NCBI GenBank assembly: GCA_964434105.1
Contig: CAYSTJ010000002.1
Coordinates: 62,001 to 126,000, forward strand
Direction: 5' to 3'
Source of the DNA: CAYNST01 sp964434105
GTDB taxonomy: Bacteria; Pseudomonadota; Gammaproteobacteria; Pseudomonadales; Cellvibrionaceae
DNA length: 64,000 nucleotides
The notes under the pieces are model-generated. The model saw only the letters and a program-made list of their open reading frames with translations, ran no database searches and had not been told where the DNA came from. Below are positions 44,370 to 53,676 of the stretch, piece by piece; position 1 is the first letter of the stretch; each line of letters begins with the position of its first letter. Made by a program: the position numbers and the translations under genes.

Positions 44370-47300
44370 CTATTCCTCGTTGACGTCATTCGTTCTATCA
44401 GTCAGATACTTCTGCATCAGCCATTCTTCAATGATCTGCTGTTCATCGCCGGTCAGGGCCCGGTCATAAATCAGCACTGCGGCTACATCCATACGGGCGG
44501 CGCCACGCTGGGAAATTTCCTGTCCGATAACCAGTCGCTCCAGCCCCGTATTGTAGATATGGTGATGGGCTGCAACGGCAACGCCATTGTGGCGCAAGGT
44601 GGCCAGGTCCGCCTGCAGCACCGCTGCCTGCAACAGCCATCCGGAACCGGTGAGGGTGACACCGGACTCGAGGTCATTGGCAAGACCATATCCCTGTAAT
44701 GCCGAGCGTCCAAAAAAGCTGCGGACAACAGGCCCGAATGCGCCATTGTCAACACCGGTGCCATAGACAATCCCGGCCCAGGCGCTGTTGGTGTGATAGC
44801 GCACCACGGCGAGTATTGTCCGGTCGTTATTGCCGGTGGGTAATAGAAGCGGTTCACCGGGTGCAGCTACCCGTTCCAGCGCATCATATTCGCCGTCAAG
44901 TGTAAGGGCTGGCAAACTGGAGGGGGTCGCAGATTGGGCAAGCAGGGGCGCACCGACTGCCGCAAGGTGGTGCTTATGCGCTGACTGGTCTTGCCAGGCC
45001 AATACCTGTTCGTCCGCACTGACAACACCGGCATCGGTTTCAAGATGCAATACCAGACCCTCGCTTACCGGCGGCGCTGACGTGATTGTCAGGTCCAGCT
45101 GGGCCGAGCCTTCCTCGCCGTTGGAATCCAGGCTCACTGCGGTTACCGTGTGCAGGCCCGGCGACAGCCAGTCGACCAGCAGCGTGGCGCCTTCACCGAG
45201 CACGCCATCCAGATTTGACGTCCAGAGCAGGGTGTCACTCAGATCACCGTCTTCGCCATCCGTTGCAGACCCCGAAAACTCGATCGCAACTCCGCCGGGA
45301 AACGACAGGGCCGGGCCTGGAGAGCTAATGACCACCTGCGGTGCCGCATTGACCGCCGGTTGTTCCACGACCAGCCGGATGCCGACGGTGGAACCCAGTC
45401 CTTCTGAGTCGGTGACTGACGCTCGCAGCGTATGGATGCCGCTGGACAACCAGTCAACCGTAAGGGTACTGCCGCTACCCAGCGAACCATCGATATCGGA
45501 GGTCCAGTCCACCAGTTCACTCAAATCGCCATCTTCCGGGTCCAGGGCCAGCCCTCGCAGAAAAAGCGCCGTTCCCTGCGTGATCGTGAGGCCCGGTGCG
45601 GGCTCCTCAATGGTCAATAGTGGTGGTTCGTTAACGACGCTTGAGTCCAAATACTTGCCTTGCAGATACCCCAGTACTTGCTCACGTTCAGTGGCATCGA
45701 GCGCCCGTTCATAAACCAGAACGGCTGCCAGGTCCATGCCGATATGCCCGCGACCGCCAATTTCCTCCCCAATCACCAGTTTGCTGGGCACTGTGTTGTA
45801 TGTGTGATTGAATCGGATCAGTTCGGCGCCATCGAGATAGAGCTGCGCCACATTGCTCTGTACCAGACCCTCCTGGATGTGCCAACCGCCATGCAGGGCC
45901 GGTACGTCGGATATCAGGTCATTCTGTCGGTAATAGCCGAACATTGTATGGTTGCCTTCCGGCAGATTAACGCCCAGTCCAAAATTTTGGTTGGCCGCGG
46001 CATTTCCGAAACTGATACCTCCCCACGCGGCCGCGCTGTAATAGCTCGCGACCACGTACATGGTACGATCCTGATTGCCGGCGGGAAGGCCGCCGAGAGG
46101 GTCTGTCTCATCCAGCCGGACCAACCGGTCGTCCACACCGTCAAAGCTGATCGCCGGCATGCCGGCTGGCGTGGCCGCGGGCAGCAGTTGCGGCTCCCCT
46201 GCAGCGACCATGTCCAGCCCGAGGCCGGATTGATCAAGCCAGGCGGCGATGGTTGTGCCGCTGAGCAGGGACACATTGATATCGGATTCCAGCTGTAAAA
46301 CGAGGCCTTCCGTCACCAGTCTGGGCGGGACTGCTGACCCCGGCCGGGTAATAACGATAGTTATCGTGTCCGAGACCGCCTGTTGTCCGGTATCAGCGAC
46401 GCTGGCTGTAATCGTGTGAGTGCCCACGGATAATGCGGCGAAGTTGACATAGGCGCCACTGCCAAACGTCCCATCAATGCTGGATGTCCAGACAATATCG
46501 TTCGACAGTGTACCGTCTTCCAGATCGGTGGCTGTCGCTGCAAACTCAATGATCTCATCCCGATAAAATGTGCTGGAGTCCGCTGGCCGGGTAATCGAAA
46601 TGGACGGGACCGCGTCACCGGATTGATTAACGATGACCAGTACGCTGGTGGTTGACGTATTGCCAAAAGAGTCCGTCACTGTGGCCGTAATAAAATGAAA
46701 TCCACCGGAAAGTTCCCGCTCCAGTTCCGCGCCCTGGCCCAGATCGCCATCCAGCGACGAGTGCCAGTTAACCGCTGCTGAAAGATCGCCATCTTCGTTA
46801 TCTGTGGCATTCGTTCGCAGGGTGATGGGTTGATCGGCCAGGCGCACTACCGTGTTGTTGGCAGGTGCCTCAATGACGACGACTGGCGACAGATCCTGCA
46901 CCACGCCGAGCCCATAGCGCTGGGCGAGATAAAGGTTCAGGCGATCCAGCTCCATGGCCGACAGGGCGTAGTCATACACCAGAACTTCCACCACATCCAT
47001 GGCAATGTGGTCCCGATTATTGAGTTCCTCGGCCAGGCGGATCCGGCCCGTGCCGGTGTTGAAGACGTGATCATGGATGCCGGCCGGGGTTCCGTCCAGA
47101 TATTGGGTCAGGCGGTCGTTGTCGACTATGGCTCCCTGGACTACCCAGTTTCCGATCGGTGAGACCGGTGGATCCGCCGCGATATCATTGCTATTGCCCC
47201 AACCCTGGACGCCAAAATGACCATCGGGGGTCATGACCAGGCCAAAGGCCTGGTTACCCGCTGCATTCCCGTAGGTAAAGCCGGTCCATCCCGCCGCATT

Positions 47301-49796
47301 GGTGGCATCGTTATAGCGGGTCACCAGAAACACGGAGCGATTGCGATTACCGGTTGGCAAGCCATTGACACCCGCCCGACGCATGCCGTCGTCGATGCCG
47401 TCAAAACGGACGGCGTCTATACCGCCCATGGCGTCGACAAGCAACTGAGGCTCTCCGGCTGCTGTGAGATTATTGCCGCTACCGGATTGATCCTGCCAGG
47501 CTATCACCCGTTCACCATCGAGTAGCAACCCGGCTTCTGTTGTCAAATGCATGACCAGTCCGTCCGGAGGCGTGGCGCAAGGTCCCGCGATGGCGTAAAA
47601 GCCGGTAATGTCGAGGTCGGTAACCGGCATGACGGTCTGGAAGGGATTGCCGGTACCGGACCCGTCGTTACTGGTTGTCCAGTAATCAAACACGTATTCC
47701 TGGCCGTCAATGCATTTGCTGTTGGCAAAAGAAATTATATGGTCCCAGTTCACCAGGGTATCCAGCAGCAGGGGTGTCTCCTTGGCCGTATTGCCGTTGA
47801 CCTGCACCGTTATGCCAGACGGCACTGTATCAATATGGATGTCGGCTTTTTCCGGCAGAATATCGACCGTAGCCGAGCTGGTCAGGCCGCTGGAATCGGT
47901 CACTGTTACCTGTGCCTGATAATACACCGGGCCGCTGAATCCCTGACCCTGGGACGGTATGGTAAAGCTGGTGCTGGAACCGATGTCCGGCCCCTGGGCC
48001 GGATGCAAATTGCCGGGGCGAATGAACGACAAATTCCAGCTGTAATTTTCGGGAGGAATGACGCCATCTTCAGCATCGCTGGCGGAAGCGGTGAAGATCA
48101 CGGTATCGCCAAAGCGGAATGTACCCTGGGCGGCACCGGGCCGGGTATTGAACGCATTGATGGAGGTGATATCCGGTGTACTGCCAACTTTGATATCCAG
48201 CGCTCGGCTGGTGAGCAAAGAGCCGTCCGATACCCGCAGTGTGGCGGTATACTGACCGTCGTCCGCATAGGTATGGCTGACCTGGGTAATTTCCCCGTTG
48301 GTGAGGGGCTGACTGTCCAGCGTTGTTCCATCGCCGAAGTCGATCTGGAAGCTGATCGGCTCGGACTGGGGGTCAGCGGCAGTGAATGAAAACGTGGTGG
48401 TCAGCGGTGACAGCCCGGATGTTGCTGATGCGGAAAAGTCGGATATCACCGGGCGCGGATTGCCGCCATCATACACATAACGCCGCAGCGATCCTTTGAC
48501 CGACGGATTGCTCTGGCCATAGGCGCCACCCGAGTCCATAAAACTGACGTAATAAAGGCTGCCGTCGGGCCCGGTTTCGATCGAAACAATTCTGCCCAAT
48601 GGCTCATCGTCAAACCCGTAGCTGATTTGGTCCGGATTTTTTGATGTGATCGGTCGCGGGGCGGGGTTGGGCAGCAGATTGCCTTCGTCATCGAATTTTA
48701 TGTAACGGATAAAGTCACGGGTTGAATCCGCGTAAAAGTAGGCGCCATGGAACGCTTCCGGGAATTGGGTATGACGGTAAACCACACCACCATTTATGGC
48801 GGAGGTTTCCGAATTATGCCGCCAGGCAAATATCGGCGTCCCGGCCGGCATGTCAAGGGTATAGCCGGGAAAATCAGTGAACGGTGGCAGGCCTTCCACA
48901 CTCGGCCAGCCGAAATTAATGCCGTCGTATACGCCGTTGTCATGGTCGGTTCCGAAATCGCTGTCAATAAACCGGCCGGAATCAGGATCGTAATCGATGA
49001 TGTGCAAGTCTTCCCAGGCAATGGCCTGTTCGTTGCCACCAACTTCAGCAATAAAGAAGCGGTTGGACGGCAAATCCCATCGCGCACGGAACGGGTTGCG
49101 CAGCCCAAAGGCAAACGTTGAATCGACGTTAGGCCCATCGCCGTCCACGTAGGGGTTGTCGTGCGGGATGGATCCATCCTTGCCTATGCGGTGTATCTTG
49201 CCGCCTGCATGGGCAAGGCTTTCGGCATAGGAACCCTGAAAATGGTCACCGGTCGAAATCCACAGGTTACCTTCTGGCCCAAAATCCAGACCGCCACCGA
49301 AGTGACAGCAGGAGTCGTAGCCATCCGTATCCTCCCAAAGCGGAAGTTCGGTGGTTACATCACCGCGGCTGCTCAGACCGCCCGCATTTTCGATGTGCGT
49401 AAAACGCGAGACGCGCATGCGTTCGCCGTTGGGGCCGTGTGCCGGCGTGTACAGCAAATAAATGTAAGGCGACGCCGGAAAGTTGGGGTCAATGGCAATA
49501 TCGAGGAGTCCGCGCTCCTGCGTAAACTGCAAACCATCGGTATGTGCCGGATCCGTCAGATCCATATAAGCAGCCGTGGATACGGGATCGCCGAGCACAT
49601 CCACTATCTGGATGCGACCTTTTTTCTGCAGAAGAAGAAGCCTCCCGTCTGGTAGAAACCGCATGGAAATCGGCTGATCCAGATCCGTCAGCAAAGGTTC
49701 TGCAGCGAAGTTCTCTGGAGGTGCTGCACTGGCTGCACCTGCCGCAAAGGCCAGTAAAATGAAAGAAGCGAAAGCGAATAACCTGATCTTGTCCAT
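44370..49796 (-). CDS. Giant secreted mosaic protein: sugar-dehydrogenase-like propeller, PKD/Ig repeats and three LamG-like modules
   Basis: 1808 residues with a Sec signal peptide (ending GAASAAPPE). Residues 25-440 resemble the PQQ-dependent glucose/sorbosone dehydrogenase beta-propeller (LDIAIDPNFPASPYIYLLYT, GGLDFGPEGNLWISTGDH, AFGLRNPFRARWD). A PKD domain (about 450-540), an Ig-like domain and a PEGA-like segment follow. Three LamG/concanavalin-type modules (near 745-960, 1160-1360, 1555-1800) each begin with LVxxLxxxxG...AWxDQS and contain a GNxxR motif. Four Ig/PKD-like repeats with an EDGDLSxxxxW core lie between them. There is no C-terminal anchor. It is probably an extracellular glycan-binding or oxidising protein; activity of the propeller is not established. 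Confidence 0.85.
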   Translation of the reverse strand: MDKIRLFAFASFILLAFAAGAASAAPPENFAAEPLLTDLDQPISMRFLPDGRLLLLQKKGRIQIVDVLGDPVSTAAYMDLTDPAHTDGLQFTQERGLLDIAIDPNFPASPYIYLLYTPAHGPNGERMRVSRFTHIENAGGLSSRGDVTTELPLWEDTDGYDSCCHFGGGLDFGPEGNLWISTGDHFQGSYAESLAHAGGKIHRIGKDGSIPHDNPYVDGDGPNVDSTFAFGLRNPFRARWDLPSNRFFIAEVGGNEQAIAWEDLHIIDYDPDSGRFIDSDFGTDHDNGVYDGINFGWPSVEGLPPFTDFPGYTLDMPAGTPIFAWRHNSETSAINGGVVYRHTQFPEAFHGAYFYADSTRDFIRYIKFDDEGNLLPNPAPRPITSKNPDQISYGFDDEPLGRIVSIETGPDGSLYYVSFMDSGGAYGQSNPSVKGSLRRYVYDGGNPRPVISDFSASATSGLSPLTTTFSFTAADPQSEPISFQIDFGDGTTLDSQPLTNGEITQVSHTYADDGQYTATLRVSDGSLLTSRALDIKVGSTPDITSINAFNTRPGAAQGTFRFGDTVIFTASASDAEDGVIPPENYSWNLSFIRPGNLHPAQGPDIGSSTSFTIPSQGQGFSGPVYYQAQVTVTDSSGLTSSATVDILPEKADIHIDTVPSGITVQVNGNTAKETPLLLDTLVNWDHIISFANSKCIDGQEYVFDYWTTSNDGSGTGNPFQTVMPVTDLDITGFYAIAGPCATPPDGLVMHLTTEAGLLLDGERVIAWQDQSGSGNNLTAAGEPQLLVDAMGGIDAVRFDGIDDGMRRAGVNGLPTGNRNRSVFLVTRYNDATNAAGWTGFTYGNAAGNQAFGLVMTPDGHFGVQGWGNSNDIAADPPVSPIGNWVVQGAIVDNDRLTQYLDGTPAGIHDHVFNTGTGRIRLAEELNNRDHIAMDVVEVLVYDYALSAMELDRLNLYLAQRYGLGVVQDLSPVVVIEAPANNTVVRLADQPITLRTNATDNEDGDLSAAVNWHSSLDGDLGQGAELERELSGGFHFITATVTDSFGNTSTTSVLVIVNQSGDAVPSISITRPADSSTFYRDEIIEFAATATDLEDGTLSNDIVWTSSIDGTFGSGAYVNFAALSVGTHTITASVADTGQQAVSDTITIVITRPGSAVPPRLVTEGLVLQLESDINVSLLSGTTIAAWLDQSGLGLDMVAAGEPQLLPAATPAGMPAISFDGVDDRLVRLDETDPLGGLPAGNQDRTMYVVASYYSAAAWGGISFGNAAANQNFGLGVNLPEGNHTMFGYYRQNDLISDVPALHGGWHIQEGLVQSNVAQLYLDGAELIRFNHTYNTVPSKLVIGEEIGGRGHIGMDLAAVLVYERALDATEREQVLGYLQGKYLDSSVVNEPPLLTIEEPAPGLTITQGTALFLRGLALDPEDGDLSELVDWTSDIDGSLGSGSTLTVDWLSSGIHTLRASVTDSEGLGSTVGIRLVVEQPAVNAAPQVVISSPGPALSFPGGVAIEFSGSATDGEDGDLSDTLLWTSNLDGVLGEGATLLVDWLSPGLHTVTAVSLDSNGEEGSAQLDLTITSAPPVSEGLVLHLETDAGVVSADEQVLAWQDQSAHKHHLAAVGAPLLAQSATPSSLPALTLDGEYDALERVAAPGEPLLLPTGNNDRTILAVVRYHTNSAWAGIVYGTGVDNGAFGPVVRSFFGRSALQGYGLANDLESGVTLTGSGWLLQAAVLQADLATLRHNGVAVAAHHHIYNTGLERLVIGQEISQRGAARMDVAAVLIYDRALTGDEQQIIEEWLMQKYLTDRTNDVNEE

Positions 49797-49858
49797 GTTT
49801 CCCTGCCACGCTGGTTGAGTGATATGTTGCCTGCTTTTGGGTTAACAATAATGTATTG

Positions 49859-50013
49859 GTAACTGTTCAGTTCATGCCCCGATTTACCCTTGCACTTACA
49901 AATGAAAGTGGCGTTAATAAATGGTCACACACGGGGTAAACTCACATTTTTCGCCTTGCTCTGAACAAATCCGGGCGCGATCTGAACAGTTTTGAAAAGA
50001 GCTGAATAGTTAC
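49859..50013 (-). repeat. MITE-like repeat, copy E
   Basis: 155 bp with both ends intact: GTAACTGTTCAGTTC at the left and GAGCTGAATAGTTAC at the right, so the terminal inverted repeats match at 13 of 15. It keeps TTACAAATGAAAGTGGCG and TGGTCACA, then jumps to ACTCACATTTTTCGCC, lacking the central hairpin block of copy G. The right part shows three CTGAAYA units spaced 21 and 20 bp. Flanks atgtattg/attatttt match poorly (4 of 8). Confidence 0.85.
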
Positions 50014-50059
50014 ATTATTTTTATATTTGCGAGGTAAAAATACCTGCGCCACTTGAAGT

Positions 50060-50094
50060 AAAAAGCGGCCCGTGCGTCTGTCGACGCGTTTTTT
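50060..50094. terminator. Probable terminator near the 3' end of the GT4 gene
   Basis: The core hairpin GCGTC-tgtc-GACGC (50074-50087) is flanked by an A-tract on one side and T6 on the other. On the minus strand the hairpin is followed by a short GC segment and T5, downstream of the glycosyltransferase stop at 50162. It could work in both directions. Confidence 0.6.
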
Positions 50095-50161
50095 GCTCAA
50101 TCTATGGTATTAACCGGAGGAATTGCGAGCCCTCAACTCGCGCGCGACCTGCGCGCAGAAA

Positions 50162-51268
50162 CTAATACATTTCTGCTGTTCGGGTGGCAATCAGGTCCCA
50201 GTTCCACGCTTCCGCCTTTTTAAAATTGTGCAGTCCCATGTCAGGCAGCCTGGCCTTGTTTGCGCGGGTCTGCGCCATGGCATTGGTCAGGCCGGAAGGG
50301 TCGCCCGAATCGTACAGAAATGCGCCATCTGTGTCGAGATAATCAGGAATGCAACCGATATTGGGAGCTATGCAGGCCTTCGCAAATGACATGCCGAGGA
50401 CCACGGCACCGGATGTGAGAATATTGCGATAGGAATACACAGCCACATCGGCGGCATTAAAATACACTTGGAGCGCATCGTCTTCGATAAACCCGGCGTG
50501 CATGACAATACGCGGGTCTTTCTTTACCCGCTGCTCCAGGGTGCGCATATCTTCATCATTGAATGCCTTGCCGGCAATCAGTAGCCGGACGTCGGTGCCC
50601 GGGATATTGCCGAAGGCGTTCACCAGTTCATTAACGCCTTTATAGGGTCGGATATTGCCGAGAAAAAGAAAAACTGTACTGTCTTCGTCCAGTTCGAGTT
50701 GCTGGCGCGCCTGGGCGCGCTGTATATCGTTCCGGTAGCACGTCATGTAATTACCATGCGGAATGCTGACGATTTTTTCGGGCTGTCGTACCGAAAATTC
50801 ATCGCGTACCAGCGAAATGGCGGCGGGCGAGTGCACAACAACACCCGTGGCGGCGGCCAGTACGCCCCGGGTCAGTGCACGTTCCCGGTGGATAGCTTCT
50901 GCTTCGTGTGAGTAGAGGTTATGGGCGGTCCAGACGATTTTTTTCCCCAAAAATTTCAGCAGGAACAATCTCAGGTAAAATGCGTGCAGTTTGATGCTTT
51001 CCTTCAGGCCACATTGAAAGCGCGGTAACCAGTGGAGGTGAATCGCGTCCGGCGAATGTTTGCCGAATAATGGTACCTTACGGACGCTGCTGGCACCGGT
51101 TACGTTGATATCAAGCTTGCTCAGGGCGCTGCAGAGCATGGACTGGTAGGGATTTTCGGCCAGAAAGGGAATAAACAAAACCTCCTTGCGGGCAGACCTG
51201 CCGGCTGCCTCCGGGGTTCTTGCGCTCTTGTTCACTGTCTCTGTCAAGCGATGCCCGGTGTTGTGCAT
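50162..51268 (-). CDS. Family 4 glycosyltransferase
   Basis: 368 residues, GT-B fold. The N-terminal half has FIPFLAENPYQSMLCSAL and VWTAHNLYSHEAEAIHRERA. The C-terminal nucleotide-sugar-binding half has VFLFLGNIRPYKGVNEL and the family segment YRNILTSGAVVLGMSFAKA, where GT4 enzymes carry an EX7E-type motif; here the first Glu is not obvious. No membrane segment is seen. Its start overlaps the sulfotransferase gene by 25 bp, and a phosphatase-like gene precedes that. Transfer of a sugar during surface-glycan or glycolipid assembly is inferred. Confidence 0.87.
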   Translation of the reverse strand: MHNTGHRLTETVNKSARTPEAAGRSARKEVLFIPFLAENPYQSMLCSALSKLDINVTGASSVRKVPLFGKHSPDAIHLHWLPRFQCGLKESIKLHAFYLRLFLLKFLGKKIVWTAHNLYSHEAEAIHRERALTRGVLAAATGVVVHSPAAISLVRDEFSVRQPEKIVSIPHGNYMTCYRNDIQRAQARQQLELDEDSTVFLFLGNIRPYKGVNELVNAFGNIPGTDVRLLIAGKAFNDEDMRTLEQRVKKDPRIVMHAGFIEDDALQVYFNAADVAVYSYRNILTSGAVVLGMSFAKACIAPNIGCIPDYLDTDGAFLYDSGDPSGLTNAMAQTRANKARLPDMGLHNFKKAEAWNWDLIATRTAEMY

Positions 51269-52188
51269 AATGTCTGTCGAGCCAGTAGATCGCCGGCTTC
51301 CTGTTCAATAATTGCCAGATCCTCTTCGCCAAAATAATCTTTCCAACGGTCAATGGATGCGGCGTGTCCCTCGCGGCTGGCATTCAGCACCTTCGTTCGG
51401 GTTGTCTGGCGGTCCTCCCCAATGAAGTCCAGTATTCCGCAAAGGGTCGCGTCCGGATACCGTATCAGATCCGCGTAGTTCAGGTGAAACTGACGGTCTG
51501 GCGGGAGCGCACTTTTCAGATGCTCGATCTGTTCCGCGTGTCGGCGCCATATCCAGATACAGCGGTGCAGATCGGATGTGTTTCTATATTCATCCTGTCG
51601 CGCCGTTTCGATATAGAAATGCGGGTAGGGGCCGTACAGATAGCCGCCGGGTTCCCGCTTTCCGGAATCAGCCGATGTCGCGAGATGCCAGGGTTTTTGA
51701 AGAAGCGAAAGCGCGGTGTCGCGTCCATCGCGGGAAATAACAATAAATTGTGCGTCCGGAAAAATCTCGAGCAGCGTTTCCGCGACCCAGAGGTGATTGG
51801 GGTTTTTCTCGACAATCCTGGTGCCGGTACCGGGGGCCGCCAGCAGCAGAGAGCGCAGACACAGTTGATACAGGAGACGCGAACGGCCCAGGGACGTTTT
51901 CTTTTCATAAATCAGGCGCGTGTAATATTTCAAAATGGCCGGTTCAAAGTAGTAGGACGCTTCCGGCATGGCTTCGAGTACATTGCCCAGATAGGTGGTG
52001 CCGGAACGTGGGCAGCCGAGAATAAATACCGGGCGCCGAATCGGTCCGAACGCAGCCATTCGTGTTTTAAGCGCCTGTAACGGGCGTGGTCTGTCTCTGC
52101 GCAGTGTGCGCGCCATCTTCAGGCTGAAGCGCCACCAGTTAAGAAAACGCAGCCCGTGATAATCCTTGACAATAACTGACTCGTTCAT
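51244..52188 (-). CDS. PAPS-dependent sulfotransferase family protein
   Basis: 314 residues. The 5'-phosphosulfate loop is VFILGCPRSGTTYLGNVLEA (about residue 55-75), and the 3'-phosphate-binding segment is FIVISRDGRDTALSLLQ. A mid-chain WRRHAEQIEHLK and HLNYADLIRYPDATL follow the sulfotransferase_3 pattern. It would move sulfate from PAPS to a hydroxyl on a glycan or lipid. It is the middle gene of a three-gene minus-strand operon: six bp after the phosphatase-like gene and overlapping the GT4 gene. A sulfated extracellular glycan is inferred, in line with marine habits. Confidence 0.88.
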   Translation of the reverse strand: MNESVIVKDYHGLRFLNWWRFSLKMARTLRRDRPRPLQALKTRMAAFGPIRRPVFILGCPRSGTTYLGNVLEAMPEASYYFEPAILKYYTRLIYEKKTSLGRSRLLYQLCLRSLLLAAPGTGTRIVEKNPNHLWVAETLLEIFPDAQFIVISRDGRDTALSLLQKPWHLATSADSGKREPGGYLYGPYPHFYIETARQDEYRNTSDLHRCIWIWRRHAEQIEHLKSALPPDRQFHLNYADLIRYPDATLCGILDFIGEDRQTTRTKVLNASREGHAASIDRWKDYFGEEDLAIIEQEAGDLLARQTLCTTPGIA

Positions 52189-52194
52189 AAGGGC

Positions 52195-53106
52195 CTAGTG
52201 TGATTTTATGGTGCCAGCGTTTGGTTCCCGCTCCACCCAGTTCAATATATGACCGAAAAAATCCCGCAGGTTAGTCCCATCAAGGGGTTCGCGGTCACTC
52301 AGTGAATAAAAAGGCCGATTATGGTGTGTTGGCATGTAGTCTATTTTATGCGCAGCGCCATTGTCAGAGATAAACAGTATCCGATCGTATTTTCCCTGCG
52401 CCAGGGACTGTATCTCGGCGGCAAAGTCATTCATACGCCAATAGGCTTCCTCAACCTTGTCCATTCGATCTTCCTTGTGGTAGGAAATATAAAGGTGCTG
52501 TGACGAATCGATGTACTGAAACTGTGCCATCAGCAATTGGTAGGGCGGGTCGTGAGTCAGCGCATCCATGAACCGTTTGCGCCGCCACTGATAATGTTTC
52601 TCTAACAGGTCGAGTGCGCCGTCCACGCCCAGTTCAGGAAACCGTCGCGGGTCCAGGATGTTTCGGTCCAGCGCCCAGGTCGGTTCAGGGTTGTAGGCCG
52701 GAACATAGACAGCCTTGCTGTTTTCTACCAGTTCGAACAGGCTGGGGCAGGTCAGGTCGTCTTTCAGGAACTCGCGCGAGAAGGTTCTGACCTTCGCGCC
52801 AAAAACCTGATAAAGGCCATGCCGGCGGTCTCTCCCTTTTTTGACGTTTCGAAATACTGCCTCCTCCAGCCATTTAACCGTGCGGCTGGAATACTCGTAG
52901 GCGACTTTCTTTCGCTCGTTCACCCCGTTTTCTTCCCAGGTTTTACCCGTAATCAGTTGCGCGGTGATTTGCGTGGCAACATCGCGCTGATTCCACAGTT
53001 TGTCGACTTCGACCTTGCCCCATTGCGCCTGCTTCAGGTGCGCGCAGTCCCAGCGCGCCAGAAACTCATGATCCAGCCCTCCAAATATAACCACTAAGAC
53101 TTTCAT
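52195..53106 (-). CDS. Alkaline-phosphatase-superfamily hydrolase
   Basis: 303 residues, cytoplasmic by lack of a signal. It begins MKVLVVIFGGLDHEFLARWD, a type I phosphodiesterase/phosphoglycerate-mutase-like start with the first metal-binding Asp. ATQITAQLITGKTWEENG replaces the usual nucleophile loop (Thr candidates), and DRILFISDNGAAHK corresponds to the SDHG metal motif with Asn in place of His. Similar stand-alone proteins occur beside glycosyltransferases. Substrate unknown: a sugar phosphate, phospholipid head group or nucleotide sugar are all possible. It is first in the operon with the sulfotransferase and GT4 genes. Confidence 0.75.
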   Translation of the reverse strand: MKVLVVIFGGLDHEFLARWDCAHLKQAQWGKVEVDKLWNQRDVATQITAQLITGKTWEENGVNERKKVAYEYSSRTVKWLEEAVFRNVKKGRDRRHGLYQVFGAKVRTFSREFLKDDLTCPSLFELVENSKAVYVPAYNPEPTWALDRNILDPRRFPELGVDGALDLLEKHYQWRRKRFMDALTHDPPYQLLMAQFQYIDSSQHLYISYHKEDRMDKVEEAYWRMNDFAAEIQSLAQGKYDRILFISDNGAAHKIDYMPTHHNRPFYSLSDREPLDGTNLRDFFGHILNWVEREPNAGTIKSH

Positions 53107-53676
53107 AGTATGTATTGTTGCTCCTGGCGTACGACAGAATGACCGGCTTCCGCAGTCGGGCAGTGGATAATAAAGATACTGTGGAACCAGATACGTCAGC
53201 CCGCGGAATGCGGGGCGCCATTAAAACCTGGTTTTGCTGATTGTGCTCGGAATACCTGGGTGAGCTTTAAAAGCAGGTGGAGCCGGTGACGAGTAATTAT
53301 GATAAATTTTTTATCGGATGTTAAGCGCTTTCTCAATTATTTAAGGTGAATATTTCGCTGAAAAATGCGAAGTGACTGATTGCGCATTATATGCCGGTAG
53401 CGTTTGACATTCAGATGTTCAGAGGGGGGCAAAACTTATTTTTGAGCAGTCGCGACGACGTTGCATGGTGAGCCCCTGTGAGAAAGATCCAGCTCTCAGA
53501 GACAAACAGGGTGGTGCGGCATTCCGTGGTGCTGTGGATGTCTGAATCTCAATCGCTGCGGGTAAAGCAGCCGTCTGTGATGCGGAAGTGTGGGGCGACG
53601 GACGCGCGCTCCGGGGAGCGCGTGGTGAGGTATTGCCTGTGGGTCATCAGGCCGGATTTCAATTGCCGGACTGCTG
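53107..53676. other. 570-bp intergenic region upstream of the glycan operon
   Basis: An AT-rich patch (about 53290-53400) lies near the middle, where minus-strand promoters for the operon may sit, but no hexamer pair is convincing. Open frames at 53478 and 53588 run plus-strand into the end of the beta-helix gene and show no protein character. No repeat copy is present. Confidence 0.45.

Noticed and set aside
44830..45714. Long plus-strand open frame of 294 residues
   Set aside because: Antisense to the mosaic secreted protein, whose repeats explain the sequence; translation is Ser/Pro/Arg-rich shadow.
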